Below are positions 30,081 to 42,139 of a stretch of 64,000 nucleotides of DNA, piece after piece. Source of the stretch: Udeniomyces pyricola (Eukaryota > Basidiomycota > Tremellomycetes > Cystofilobasidiales > Mrakiaceae); the NCBI GenBank assembly GCA_039545295.1, contig BCIK01000009.1, positions 372,001-436,000 on the forward strand, written 5' to 3'. Each line of letters begins with the position of its first letter. The first letter of the stretch is position 1. The position numbers and the translations under genes are program-made. Under the pieces are notes generated by a model. It saw nothing but the letters and a program-made list of their open reading frames with translations. It was not told the DNA's origin and did not search any database.

Positions 30081-33000
30081 GCTGAAGAAGATGAGAGAGT
30101 GTTATAGGCTGGTTGCAGAGGGAGACAGTGATGAGGTGCCGAACAATGAAGATACGGGCGTTCAAGCTGGCGGGTGTTGGCAAGAGAGTCGAGAGTGAGC
30201 GGATCTAGATGACGAAAGTAGACGTATGGAGATGGACAGAAGCGAAGGGAGCCGGTGAGAAGCCACGCAATACGAGAAGGACAGAGAAGAAAGGGGGATC
30301 GTAGAAAGTTAACAATGTCAGTAACCGCGAGCGACGGGAACGAAGAAGGATCTGATGGCCTCGGCGCGGACTGCCGATGTGGTGGACAAGATAAGGTGGT
30401 GTCGATGGAGACTCGACAAAGCCCTACGTCGGCTGGAGCGCGAGCGATCTGGTTCAGATATTGCGAGACATGAGGATCGAGGAGGACCGAGATGGCAAAC
30501 ATGACGAGATCTGACGTTTGGGGAAGGCGAGAGTGGGATGAAACCGGAAGCATGTGCTAGGTCTTCTTCCTCTCTCTTCACATCTTGGCTATCAGCCATT
30601 CGCCCTTGTTCTGGTTCAGATCCGCCGCATGGGATCCTAGCCTTTCCCATCCATCCTATTCTAGATACTATATCTGAGATCTCTGCATCCCAGACGTCAC
30701 TAGTAAACCGAAGCAATATCAAACGATCAAGATTAAACTCACCAATGATTCACGACGCTTTTATTTTTGTTTTTAAAAAAGACAAGGAACGGGAGCCAAG
30801 CAGGGTACCAAGTAATCAAAAGGGGCGGGAAATAGAGCGATGGGTGGTGCAAAGCCAAAATCGAGATAGGCTCGTCCGATGGATGTCGCAACGATAACCC
30901 AACCAACGAGACGCTTGGCCGGGTGAGGATCGGCGGAAGGGTGAGGATGACGGAGGAGAGCTATTGGAAAGGAGGGGAGGGGCGAAAAAGATCAATGAAC
31001 CGAGACGATGTCCAAGGAGGGAGGAAGAAGAAAGAGACGCTGCGGGGGAAAGGAGTGAGGGGTAAAGGACCCGGGTAAAGATTAGCTCTAAGAATCGTTT
31101 CAGGTTGTGGGTGGATCGGATGCGATGGGGGACGATGTCTGTCCAAGAGTCCATTGATCATTACGAGCCTGGACGATATGTATGCGTGCATGGACTCATC
31201 GGTCCAAACGGGCTGTCGAGCGACGGATGGGATGGTCATCCTGCAGATCATCGGGCCGTCCCAGGCGGATGAGAGGAGGACGAATATCGAATGCTGACTG
31301 GGAGGGGAAGACACTGCAAGGCAACAACCGCAGCCCGACCGTCGTTGGGGGCTGGCGCGCTCGCTCACTGGCTCGCGCGCCCGCGCTCTCGCTCTCGCTC
31401 GGAATGACGAAGCAGCAGCTCGCCCGCCGAGACGACGCGAGCCCATTAGAGATTCTCACACCATCAACTTTTATACCATACACATAGCCAGCCCAGGAGG
31501 CCCATAATGGGCTCCGTTCATCATTCGGTCCACCCCAAACCCATGTGTGGAAGGAGGAAGAGAACCAGCCGCTCGACCAATAGGAAGGGAACAGAATAGA
31601 CACGGACCTTGATTAGGGCGAGCGACGCGTTGCCTTGACGGGTAAGGGCGAGCGAGGTTGGGTAGTAGACCGAGACTGAGGAGGAGGGCAGAGTTGGTGG
31701 AGGGGATGTCGACCGTAGTACGCGGTAAAGTCAGGGCGATAGCAGAGAAGGCGGGGCAGGTATAAGGATTGCAGACGGAAGGCAATCGAGGAGAGGATGA
31801 CGAGAGGATGACAAGAGGCAAGCTGAGGAATCTGAGGTCCAAGTTGGGAGGAGGAAGCCGAGGCTAGGCGGCGGGCGGAAGAAGAATAAAAGGAACCGAC
31901 GCCGCGTTCTTTTTCGTTTCTTTTGTTTTGTTCCGACGAGCTTCGTTGGGGGCAGGCCAGGAGAAGGAGATACGTGGGTGGTGGGACGGTTGGGAGGACA
32001 GTACGACCAGAGCAAAGAGAGATGAGAGAAACAAATCAAGGGAGGTGAGAGAAGGGGGTCAAGGAAAAGAAAAAGGCAGAGGGAGAGAGAGGACTGCGAA
32101 AGGGTAAAGCAACAGAGAGGGAGAGAAAGAGTCATCGATCGGACCAACGAGCGACAGTTAACAGTTGCCTCATGCGAAAGACGAGTGAGCCGCTGTTGGG
32201 AGCTTGTTGTTTTGGTAAGCTCAGAAAGGGACGGCCCGCCTTCGACCCCCTTCTCCCAAGGAATTTTTATTCTGAACGCTAAATCTTGTGCTGGACAGTA
32301 CCACGTATCATGTGCCTTGAAACGTTGGTCTAGACGTCTAGGTTCTTTTGTAGATGAAACACTTGACACCTCAAGGAATCACGGTGAGATCGTGCGCCCA
32401 AGAGTTAGATCTATCTCAAGACGATGGATGCAGATATACAACATGACGACAACCTCGTCAAGTCCACGGCACGTAATATATGTGCGGACGGAAGGAGAAT
32501 AATAAAAAAAACAACAGCCTGCCGAGAAGATTGAGTCGGAAATGTCCGAAGGCGCGCGCGCTAGTTGGCTAGCACTCAAGCTTTTTTTTTTCCATTCTTT
32601 TTCTTGTTTGTTTGGGCCTTTATCCCGGTTCAATGTTCGACCCTCGCGTGCACCATATATCTGATGAAACGATCTATATAGTAAGTTCACATAAACCTTG
32701 GCGATAGAAGGAAGAGACGTATTCAAAGTTCAAACAGTCGTCCACAGATTGCAAGACAAAAGCGCATGAATCCTATATGATATATGCAAATATACGATCA
32801 TCATATTTAGCGGCTGGGGACGCGCAGTCGATGAGTACAGTATGTGGACAATTACTAGTGCAGCCGATGTAGGACGCCGCGGCGCCGTAGTATGGCCCCT
32901 GTCTTGTAATCAAGGCTGCGCAGCGCTCCATATCCATTCAATTTACGCTGACTGAATATCCTCCGTATGTTCGATCTGCTATCCCGTTTGTATATATATT

Positions 33001-33975
33001 CCGTTCGATTGATACTCCAGTTTCTGATTATCATCGGCGCGCGCGTGTCTTGGCTCATGCATCATGAGTACATGAGTAAATGGTCACTTTGCGGAACAAT
33101 ACATGGAATTGATTTAATGGTCTTGCAAACACCGATAGTGAAGCCTTTTCCCATAGCAGATAGTCGATAGCTAGACGTGGCGCTAGCTAGCTAGTGATCA
33201 TGGGCTGACAATATCACCATATGTGCACCAAGCTCCAAAGATTGGGAGTGGAATAGATCCGTGCCGAAAGCGCGATTCTCGATGGATCCCCGTTCAGACG
33301 ATACTTCGGCGAGTCTCATCATCGACACGATATCGAGTGTCACTCGCTCGCATATATATCGAGCCGAGATCTTACCAGGTTAATGTTTGTATTTCATGTC
33401 GATCGTTGATTACCCCTGGCCGGCGATGTACCAATTTGATGAGTTCGGCTTCGACGGACCGGCCGAGGCCAGCCTGAGATGGTCCTGAGGCCCGTGGCGA
33501 GATGGAACATCAGAACAACGGCAATTTACTCGGATACCCTTTGTTTGCTTGTAATTTACTTGGATACCCCCCAAGCTGCCCGCTCTTCGGATCCGTGTGA
33601 GCCAAACGCGCGCGACCTCTTTTTGCTGACTATCAACCATCACCATCCGAGTAAGTTACAAGCAAAGAAAAGGGTATCCTAGTAAATTGCCGTTCGGACA
33701 AACATTCGTGCGCCAAGAACGATACGAATCAGGATGATCCAGGATGACCTATTGACAACGTCCTAGCTGCAGGCGCAGTACGTTTCGCTCAATTCGGTCG
33801 TGATCTTGAACAAGCCATTTAATCGATCATGGACATCGGGCTCGATCCGTTTACGTCGTAGGTAGATTACAAAAGAAAAATATGGATTATAGAATACAAG
33901 ATCATGTCGTGGTTGTGTACAAGGAAGATGTATGCAGGGTCGTACGGATTTTTGTTTTATTTTTACGATTTTTTT
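30081..33975. other. long region without a recognisable gene
   Basis: Nearly 3.9 kb lie between the 5' end of the CBM21 gene and the 3' end of the SRP receptor gene, both on the minus strand. This is by far the longest gap in the window. It should contain the CBM21 promoter and perhaps a long, intron-bearing 5' UTR. Open frames on the minus strand at 30961-32369 are Ser/Pro/Leu-rich and match no family I recognise. From about 32,340 onward the sequence is more AT-rich, with TA stretches, GCTAGCTAGCTAG near 33183 and an inverted-repeat element at 33517-33694. It may be decayed mobile DNA. Confidence 0.5.
33517..33694. repeat. MITE-like imperfect inverted repeat, ~178 bp
   Basis: The left arm (33517-33568) begins AACGGCAATTTACTCGGATA. 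The right arm (33645-33694) read on the other strand begins AACGGCAATTTACTAGGATA. Both then continue with CCCTTT, a few variable bases and TTTGCTTGTAA, with only scattered mismatches over about 50 bp. About 76 bp separate the arms. Each arm also holds two direct copies of a unit like ATTTACTNGGAT. There is no open frame inside. Terminal inverted repeats, small size and no coding capacity fit a miniature inverted-repeat element, but no clean target-site duplication is visible. Confidence 0.7.
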
Positions 33976-36900
33976 TTAGTCTTTGAGAAGAGCTTGGACG
34001 ATGTGGTTTACTCGGAGGTGACGAAGATCAGTGTACGTCTGAATGTTGAAAAATACCAACGCAGGAAAAGGATGAGAGAAAGAGGAGTTGATTAGTGAAC
34101 GATGCGATGGTATCAAGAAGGATGGATCGATGGATAGAGGAGGGACGGAATCCACCCATCCATTGGGGAGTCTCATCATCAAAACAAGACGAAAAAAAAA
34201 GAGAAACGAACCTGTCCACAACCGACGAAGAGAATCGGTTGACCTGTGACGTAGGTCATAGAAAGCGCCGCTCCAACCTTGTCGTCCTGAGGAAATTTCA
34301 AGAAAATGAAGAAGAAGGAAAAACCGAGGAAACGAGCATATCGCACCATGTAGAACAAAACAAGGAAGGTCAATATCTCATGTTTGTGAGAGTTTTAAAG
34401 GTACCCCGACGACCAAAGAGAGAGGGGGAGAGAAAAGAGGCTAGAAAATGACTGACAATCGTATCAAACTTGGTCAAGATCATTCCGTCCACACCTCTAC
34501 CTTTGCCCACCCCACCCGTCCCGGCCGCCCCGGCCGAAAAGTCCCTCAAGCTGCGATCAAACTTGGAGAGTTGATCGACGGCTTCGTTCCCGACGAGGGC
34601 TTCGCCGACAAAGATGATCTTGTCCGGTCGGTTGACGGTGACGAGTTTGGAGAGCGCTCGCATGAGGGGTTCGTTGTCTTGCATCCGACCGGCGGTGTCG
34701 ATGAGGACAACGTCAAAGGCGTTTTGGGCGGCTGAAAAGGGGAGGAAGGGAAAGAGAAGAAGGGGAATAGCAGGACGGGAGATTCAACGAAGACGTATAA
34801 TGATAAATTTGGGAGGGAATCATGTGAAACAAGTATTAGCGAAAGGAGATCCCATCACCGCTAACAAACGCTTAGGCTTTCTCGCTCCCCTCCCCCCTCT
34901 CCAGAAACGTGCAGGGAGTGAATGCAAGCCAGACGAACCATAAGCGATAGCTTCCTTTGCGATCCCAGCCGAGTCCTTTCCATAACCTCTCTCGAACAAC
35001 TCCACCTTGATCTTCCCTCCTTCTTTGCTCTGATCTCCTTCCTCCTTGGCCTCCCCAAGCAAGCTCAAGTTCCTGACGTGCACCCTCAGTTGCTCGACCG
35101 CTCCGCTTCGAAACGTATCACACGCCGCGATGAGCACCCGCAGGCCGTTCTGCAACAGCCAGAAGCACACTTTCGAGAGGTTGGTCGATTTTCCCACGCC
35201 GTTGACACCGACAAAGACCATCTTGTAAGGGTCTGTCAGTGGAGGAGCGGCAGCAGCGGAGGTTGAAGAAGCGGTGTTGGTGAGTGGAGAAGAGAGAGCG
35301 AGAGCTTGCTTGCGCTTGATATCAAGGAGGATATCGGTTGAGGTTTTTGGGGTGAGGATACGGGTGATGGATTCCGAGAGAGCCGCTCGAACTTCGGCCT
35401 TTACACCTGCAGGGACATGACCAGGACGATGCCAATCAGAATCATATCCCAACAACGAGTGAAAGGCTACAGACAAGAAGAACAAACAGAAGAGGAAGAA
35501 GAAGAACTCAAACTAGACTCACTCGTGAAGCTTCCAAGCTTCCGTCCGACCAACGCCTTCTCGACTCCCTCACACATCTTCTCTGCAATGTCCTTTGCGA
35601 CATTCTTTCCCATGAGATGTTTTTCCATCGCCTCGAGCACCGGTGCCAGGTCTTCCTTCGACAAAACCTTTCCACCCGTCAGCCGGGTGAACCAACCCGA
35701 CATAGTTCCCTCCTTCTTGGACTTGTTCCCAGCCTCGTCAAGATCGTCCGACCCGATGTCATTGGCCATCGGTCGACGGGAGAAAGCGGTGTTCTTGGAT
35801 GCAGCAGCAGCAGCAGTCTTGATTCTAGACTTGGCCAGAGCTCGGTTGATCATAGCGTCCACGTCGTCGTCGTCGTCGTCATCGTCCTCACCAACAGGGA
35901 TGTCGTCATCATCTGCTTCGTCCTCCGCATCGAGATCCGCAACATCGTACAGCCCATCTTTGCCTCGTTTTCCCATCGCCTCTCTACTAATAAGCTCCTC
36001 CCTCTTCGCACTCGTCAACAGTTCTTCGTCAGCTCCTGCCACGCCCGCCCCGGGCGCCGCCGGTGAGGAAAAGTCGAGAGCGGCCATGTCGGAGTCGGTG
36101 ATGGTGGAGGAAGAATCGCCCCATTTCCGCATGACTTTGGAGCCGGCCGTCTTGCGTTTCGAAGGGGTCTCTCCACTGTAGATGATCAATTGTGTTTGTG
36201 AAGTGAATTGAAAGATGAGAGCGATGAGGGAACGCATGTCAGAATGACAGGTGGGAGGCAGCGGTCAGAATGGGTCAAGACCGCATATCTAAAGATACAC
36301 CAATGTAAATTTGTTCTCTCTGCACAACAACACTCACCCAGAAGACGCTCCACCAGGACTGGCAGTCCCTGACCCACCCCGACTCCCGACCCCTCCTCCG
36401 CCTCCCTTCTTTCCAGAAGGGGACCCACTGCTCCCAGGCCCTCCCTTGAGCTTCGCCTTGAGCGCCTGAATGTTCTTGGCGATCTCTTCGGCGTCTTGAG
36501 GTTTGTCTTCGACCTTTGAGGGAGCTAGGATGGGGCCAGAGAAGGAGCAAGGAGTAGGGAAAAATGAGGAGGTCAGTTAGGTGTTCCCTTGTTCATGTGA
36601 GGTCCCCTTACTAGCTGGACATCAGTGTCAACGGCTCAAGGAAAATGCATAATGAACAAAGCCGAAGATTACGCAACTGGTTGCAATGACGATTTCCTCT
36701 TGGCGAACGGCTTCGATCTTCTTTGGTGTTTGGCTGATGGATCGACTAAAAGGCTTCTTGTTTGTCTACATGATCCAGGGTTTTTGTTTTGTTTTGTTTT
36801 TGAGAAAGGTAACGACCGAGATACAAAAGTTGTCTCTGAGCTTACGGACAAGGTGAAGAAAAGAAAGAAAAAGGAGAAGAAGAAGAGCTCTACTCACCTT

Positions 36901-37921
36901 GATATCTCCTTCTTCCGCCTTTTTCAATGCCTTCTCAAACACCTTTTCCCAGCCTTCAAACGCCTTCTTGAAGTCCCACTCGCTTACAACGGCGATACCT
37001 CCCTTGAGGGAATCGACAAATGTGCGCAGGTACGGTCCGTAGAGGGAGAGAAAAAGGGTCTTGATGGTTTCGATGAGCGTAGGGATGTAGGACAAGTGAA
37101 GGAGACGATGGTAGGCGACCTTTTTGTTTTGTACGAGTTCAAAAGAAGTCCAGAAGAAGCGAGTGATGACACGATAAAGAGTCAGTCGTGGCTCTGTGTC
37201 AAGAGTGTCCGTGCAACACCAAGAATGTGATTATAGCGAACAATGAAAGGTCAAAAAGGAGTCTGTGACACGTCACCCAACCCGAACGTGGGATGCCCAG
37301 CCTCTCTACCGCATCAGATTGAGTTTGTGCCAGCAAAGAGGTTGGTAGAAGAGATGAAGACCAGAAATCAACTATCCCATCAGTTGATTCCAACGTTGGC
37401 ATGTTTGCAATGCTACATGCGTGAGAGATAGGTGTTGGACTTGACCGAACTCCGCATCCGGCAAACGCCAAGTGGTCCCCCCCCCCCCCGATTCCAATCT
37501 CCCATTCCCTTCTTTATTCCTCTGACATTAATCCCTACCTCTACTCACCCCCTCACGAACCCAACTTTGGACGACGAACTCACCACAAAGATCAATCCCA
37601 ACTCGTTCTCCTTGCCCCATTCCATCTTCCAACCCCCGCTTTCGAGCACGTCCTCGCCGTTCTCGGTCGTTCGACCTGCGACGAGGACGTCCTTGACCAA
37701 CGCGTTGATGGGGGAAGAAGCCGAGGCGGCAGAAGCAGACGCTTGCGGAGTGTAGGATTTAGACCAGAGGACGATGCCACCTTGATGAGGTCGGAGAGGA
37801 CAAAGAAAGTCAAGTCAGCTGGCCGCGTGCTGGCTGGATCGGAAGCAAGGATGAAGAGGGCTTGGAAGTGAACGTCGTTCGGCAACAGACTTTGATGAGA
37901 GATGGAGATGTGGTCGAGCAT
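33976..37921 (-). CDS. SRP101: signal recognition particle receptor subunit alpha
   Basis: SRP receptor alpha is the GTPase on the ER surface that docks SRP-ribosome complexes. The N-terminal SRX domain, which binds the beta subunit, starts [20 protein letters not shown] after a small first exon. It continues [19 protein letters not shown] and [20 protein letters not shown], then [21 protein letters not shown] charged linker with [20 protein letters not shown] and an acidic DDDDDDDD run follows. The N domain of the GTPase begins near [20 protein letters not shown]. The NG GTPase motifs are G1 [15 protein letters not shown]2 [12 protein letters not shown]3 [13 protein letters not shown]4 TKFD, and the C-terminal [20 protein letters not shown]. 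The stop is at 33976-33978. About eight exons give roughly 740 residues. A 13-C run at 37477-37489 lies in an intron. Confidence 0.94.
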
Positions 37922-38888
37922 AGTGGTCGATAGTGATTCGATGAGTTTAACAAGCGTGATATGGGGAGGGGGGAAATAAGGAGAGATGTATGGTCGGTCG
38001 GCGTTGGTGATGAGGAAAGAAGGAAACGGGTCAGGCAACTGGGACAACGGGGCTGGGCGCTGGGCCAGAAAGCAGCGGGGCTTCCAGATTCGATCTTCAT
38101 GAATCATGATCATGATCATATCATATCACATTTAAATCCAACATCAGACCTTTGCATTTAATTATTGTCAACTCGTGTCAACGTTTGGATTGGTTTCGAC
38201 TTCCGAACATGGTATCGATATATATAATATGACCATCAGAAAATATATATCATTACCCATCTTTACTCCTGTGTCGCTTTCGATGTAGATTTCTCTTGGC
38301 CCCTCGACTCGACACATGCATATGTAGGCAAATCAACTTTAGCTATGAACGGATCAATATCTATCTACGATGGAAGCTGAGAACGTGCCGATTCGACAGC
38401 CTGGCTCCAGCTTCAATTCTTCTAGTATATCCACTAACCAACTGCTCACAAATCTCAAGACACGTGTTGTATGCATCTCGACCATCAACGGTTACTGTGA
38501 CCACCAATTCTCCCGCATCTATGCGCATACACTCGTGCATCAGCTGTCCTGACTCGTCCAACCACAACACGACGCCATCTGCCCACACACCGCTTTATTC
38601 ACTTTCTTCCAGGCGCTTAACCGTCATCGAACTGACCATACGCATGTCCCATCTACCAATGCAAGTCGATGGCCCTTCCAAGCAGACGCGCTGTTAGTGG
38701 GCCTGTCAGTCCGAAACCCTCAGCACTAACACTCCCGTAACCAGCCAGCCAAAGGATCCGAGTACACGCAATCATGTTGTATCCACAACCTCTCTTTTCT
38801 CCCTGCATCCGTCAGCTACTCCACGTCTACTAGTGTGCCAATCAGAATCTTCTCCTCCCACCCCTGCAACGCCGTCGGCGCGCGCCAT
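37922..38888. other. intergenic between SRP receptor promoter and small membrane protein gene
   Basis: Both flanking genes are on the minus strand. The stretch includes a palindromic ATCATGATCATGAT-type patch near 38102-38117 and AT-rich sequence at 38215-38260. Small frames show no recognisable family. It should contain the SRP receptor promoter. Confidence 0.5.
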
Positions 38889-40112
38889 TTAGATACCAAC
38901 CTCGGCCTTGAGAGCCGCTCGCTTGGCGTTGGCTCGGGCAATGTTCTCGCCTGAAGAGCGAGGGAAAGGAAACGAAAGAAAGATAGAGAGGTGTCAGCGT
39001 AGAAAGCATGAGAGTCATCTTTCCTCCTTTCCTCCTTGGGCGAGGAGCAGAAGGAGGGGGATGTTCGGAAAAGAGCGGACGCACTCTTGTAAGAGAGGGC
39101 GGCCTACACAAAGAGAACAGATGTGTAAATCAGTAAATGGACGACAATCGGGGTTGGAATGTCTACGCGCTGAAAGCAGCATGGACGGCTTTGAAGGGGA
39201 AAAGAAAGCAACGTACCTGAGTATCGGGGTAGTCCTCAATAGGGCCCCTAGCTGGTAACGCGCACGATGACGAGGTGAGAAAAAGAAGATAGGTCAGGTG
39301 TCAGCTGATGTATGGAAGCATATAGGCATGGCTGGCTCTTTCATCCAGGCCAAGGGGGGTTGAAGGCCATGGATGAGTGAGCAACAGGCAGCAGTAGCAG
39401 TATCGGCAGGAAGAGACGAACCATCGCCAATCATGTTCTGGACCTTGTAAGCACCCCAGACGACGATGCCCATCGAGACGAGAGCGAACTTTCCGGGCTG
39501 CCAGAACTATGGGTCGGACGTGATGGACACAAGATGGGCACGTATGGGCAGGACCGAGTGTGTGAGGGCCGAGACGGGGAGGAGGGATGAGGTGAGGGCA
39601 CGCGTGCAGGGCGTTTGAGCGGAGGTTGTAAGGTGAGAAAGGAGGAGGAGAGAGGGCGGAGTAGGTTTGGGCGAGAGTCGCGGAAAGGGAATGGATGGGA
39701 TGCCAAGATGCCGACGATGGCCGTTAGATACAAAGAGCACGAGGAAGATGACACATGTGCAGGGCAGGAATGAGAGTGAGAGTGGGGTGGACGAGGGAAG
39801 GGACATGGTGATGCGAGCGCGAGATGGACAAAGGGCCAATGCGACGATGAGAGCAACGACGAATAGGAAGGGAAAAGAGAGAAAGAGAGAGGCAGGGGCA
39901 GAAGAGAGGTTGATGAGGTTGCATCAGCCGGGGCGTCTGTGTTCCGTTTGAATGGGATCTGAGCGAAGCCTTGAGGGATGGATCGCGTGAAGAGTGGGAG
40001 GTTGGACACGTACAGCAGTGGGCCAGATCCTCATGCCGAGGACGTACTTGGGCAAGTACTGCTTGGGCTTCGGGTGGTTGCCGTAAGGGTTTCGGACGAA
40101 GTCGTAAGGCAT
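38889..40112 (-). CDS. small single-span membrane protein, possibly mitochondrial
   Basis: Five exons join in frame into about 99 residues. The start MPYDFVRNPYGNHPKPKQYL runs to KYVLGMRIWPTA, then after an intron FWQPGKFALVSMGIVVWGAY with a single hydrophobic segment. Then come KVQNMIGDARGPIEDYPDTQ, AALSYKS and ENIARANAKRAALKAEVGI, stop at 38889-38891. Every join uses GT-AG and keeps the frame, and small conserved-looking exons in long introns argue for a real gene. I do not firmly recognise the family. The pattern R-x-WPT ... P ... G ... K-x-Q around the membrane span weakly resembles fungal ATP synthase subunit J (Atp18). A small respiratory-chain accessory subunit is another option. Both are inference. 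Confidence 0.7.
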
Positions 40113-40665
40113 GATGGGCTGTTGGTCGAGAGGCAGGGCAAGACAGCGGGTGGTGTTAGTGTGGGTATGCGTGTGATTGAAGATGATGGCACGAAGGGAT
40201 GGATAGCTGGATGGGATAGGAGATGATGACAAGGGTACGGGACGAACAAGAGGAAAGAGGGGAAGGGAGGGGAGGGGAAGGGGAAAGGGAGGAAGACGAA
40301 GATGGGAGTAGCAAAGGGAGAGAGAGCTCAGAGTCGAGTTGCATGCATGAGCCTGCCAGCCGTGCCATATATCCCAGCCAGCTCTTGAGTGCTGCAGCAA
40401 GCAGCCGCCGCTTATGTCAACCGACAGCTGTCAGGTGATCGATCGATATGAGTCGTATCGCGATGGACTGTTATAGCTGTGTAATTAAGAGCTGCGTCTT
40501 GATGTACACAATATACTATGTTCCACCTGCAGCAAGTCTCGCTAATTGGCTTATAGACTGTATGGATGTATACATATACATACATGCTGCTAGCTTTCGT
40601 CCACCACCCTCAATCATCGTGCTCATCATCCCTCAGCTGTCCTATCTATCCCATCCATTCATGCC
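40113..40665. promoter_or_regulatory. divergent promoter between small membrane protein and P-loop kinase genes
   Basis: Two genes start away from each other across about 550 bases. The left half, next to the membrane protein gene, is purine-rich on the plus strand (pyrimidine-rich on that gene's sense strand). The middle has ATCGATCGATATGA and several TA-rich patches near 40500-40590. Promoter function is inferred from position. Confidence 0.5.
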
Positions 40666-41753
40666 ATGTCTTCACACTCCCTCTCAAACGTCGGTAGACC
40701 TCTCATCCCGCCCCATCATCATGCCACACAGCACATCAACCCTCAAATCATGCTCGTTCTTGTCGGACTTGTAGGCTCAGGCAAGGTCAGCCCCAAATCG
40801 CCCCTTGCCGTTTATTCTCAAACATACCATCCCATCAAGTCTCATCGTCTATCATCCTTCCTTCCACTCCCCAAAGCCAGTCCACCTTCGCTAACGAGCT
40901 CGAACGCTCTCATGGATGGCTCCGAGCCAACCAAGATGAACTCGGCAACCGGAGACTCGTCGAGCAGTCCATCCGTCAGGGCCTTCAAGCCGGCAGAAAC
41001 GTTGTCGTCGACAGAACCAACTTTGATGCCTCGTACGTCCTCTGCTTTCGGTTCTACATCCACTCTCGCATACACGTCTCTTGACCGTACCCTTGCATCA
41101 CGTTCTCCAACCGTCGTCATTGAAATCTCATCTCACGCTCACGCAAATCTTCCGTTTGCACCCGGTCTGTGCTCTCCAGTCAACGCGCCCACTTTATCCG
41201 AATCGCCGACTCTTTCCCCCATGTCCGCAAGCATGCCCTCTTTCTCGACCTCCCCATCTCGACGATTCGCAATCGACTCGTCCTACGTACCGACCATCCG
41301 ACGCTTAAGACGCCCGAGCATGCGTTAGAAGTCCTTGATCGCTTCTCGCGAGACCTCCGACCGCCAGTCGTCATGGAGGGGTTCGATCGCGTCTTGAGCT
41401 GGTCAGACGAGGTTCTACCCGGACAGGCAGCCGAGATTGCCGGGCGAGTTGAGACCCAAGGCGAGAGAAAAACACTCTGGGTCGAGGGTGGATGGCACAG
41501 GGGTGGCAGTCGTCTAGGTGGTGAGGGTCATTCAGCTAGCTCGAGAGGAGAAAGAGGAGGAGGTCGCGGTTGGAGGGGTGGGGGCGGTCACGGGGGCTGG
41601 CGAGGAGGTAGTCGGGTCGAACAGCATGACACGAGGCCCCCACCAAGCCAACCGGGAAGAGGCGAGCAGGGCCCGAGCTGGTCGTCGTGGCGAGATGGAA
41701 CTGCAACGAACGGGGGTGCCAGCAGTGGCGGCGGGCCAGATGGAAAAAGATGA
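40666..41753 (+). CDS. P-loop polynucleotide-kinase-like protein with Arg/Gly-rich tail
   Basis: Three exons give about 280 residues. The P-loop MLVLVGLVGSGK-STFANELE crosses the first intron. It is followed by GWLRANQDELGNRRLVEQSI, then GRNVVVDRTNFDAS, the second conserved motif of bacterial and fungal polynucleotide-kinase-like (AAA_33) ATPases. QRAHFIRIADSF, HALFLDLPISTIRNRLVLR and FSRDLRPPVVMEGFDRVLSW continue the fold, including the Arg-bearing lid. The last ~75 residues are rich in Gly, Arg, Ser and Trp (RGERGGGRGWRGGGGHGGWR), an RGG-type segment common in RNA-binding proteins. The start at 40666 adds ~28 residues with a His cluster before the P-loop; an internal Met at 40750 is an alternative. 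Kinase activity on a nucleic-acid end is inferred; no partner gene is adjacent. Confidence 0.82.
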
Positions 41754-42139
41754 CGGACCGGGCATGACCGGCTGGGACCAACTTGGATTATAAGCATGGT
41801 CTTGATTCAACAGTCTCGTTTCTCAGAAGTCGTCACTTGGCTCGCTCTGGCCAAGCGACTGAGGATGTCGTCTGCTGAAACGGATGAGCGCATGGGTGGC
41901 GGACGGCATGATGGACGACTGGTGGGGGTTCCCGTGGCAAACAAGGACGATCTAATGTGGCCTGATTCAAGCTGATCGACCCGTCCCTCTTCGGCTGTTT
42001 TCTTCATTGTCCCCCTCTTTTCTCTTTCCCTATCCTGACTTCTCTCCACCATCATCTCATCAGGCATCCTCTTCTGGTTCACTCTTCTCCTCCCTCCGCT
42101 TTTCTACCCCGTGACCCTCCTCTTATTTTTCTTGCGAGC
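41754..42139. other. intergenic between kinase-like and RGS genes
   Basis: About 390 bases between two plus-strand genes. The second half is T/C-rich and leads directly to the RGS start codon, as is common for fungal promoters. No coding frame is recognised. Confidence 0.5.

Noticed and set aside
31196..32369. Minus-strand frames of 120-210 codons
   Set aside because: They are Ser/Pro/Leu-rich without recognisable domains and show no consistent splice-linked frame. They may lie in a 5' UTR of the CBM21 gene.
32555..32650. tRNA-like A-box (CTAGTTGGCTAGCA) and GGTTCAATGTTCG reminiscent of a B-box
   Set aside because: The spacing does not allow acceptor and anticodon stems, a ten-T run would stop Pol III between the boxes, and the B-box has an extra base.
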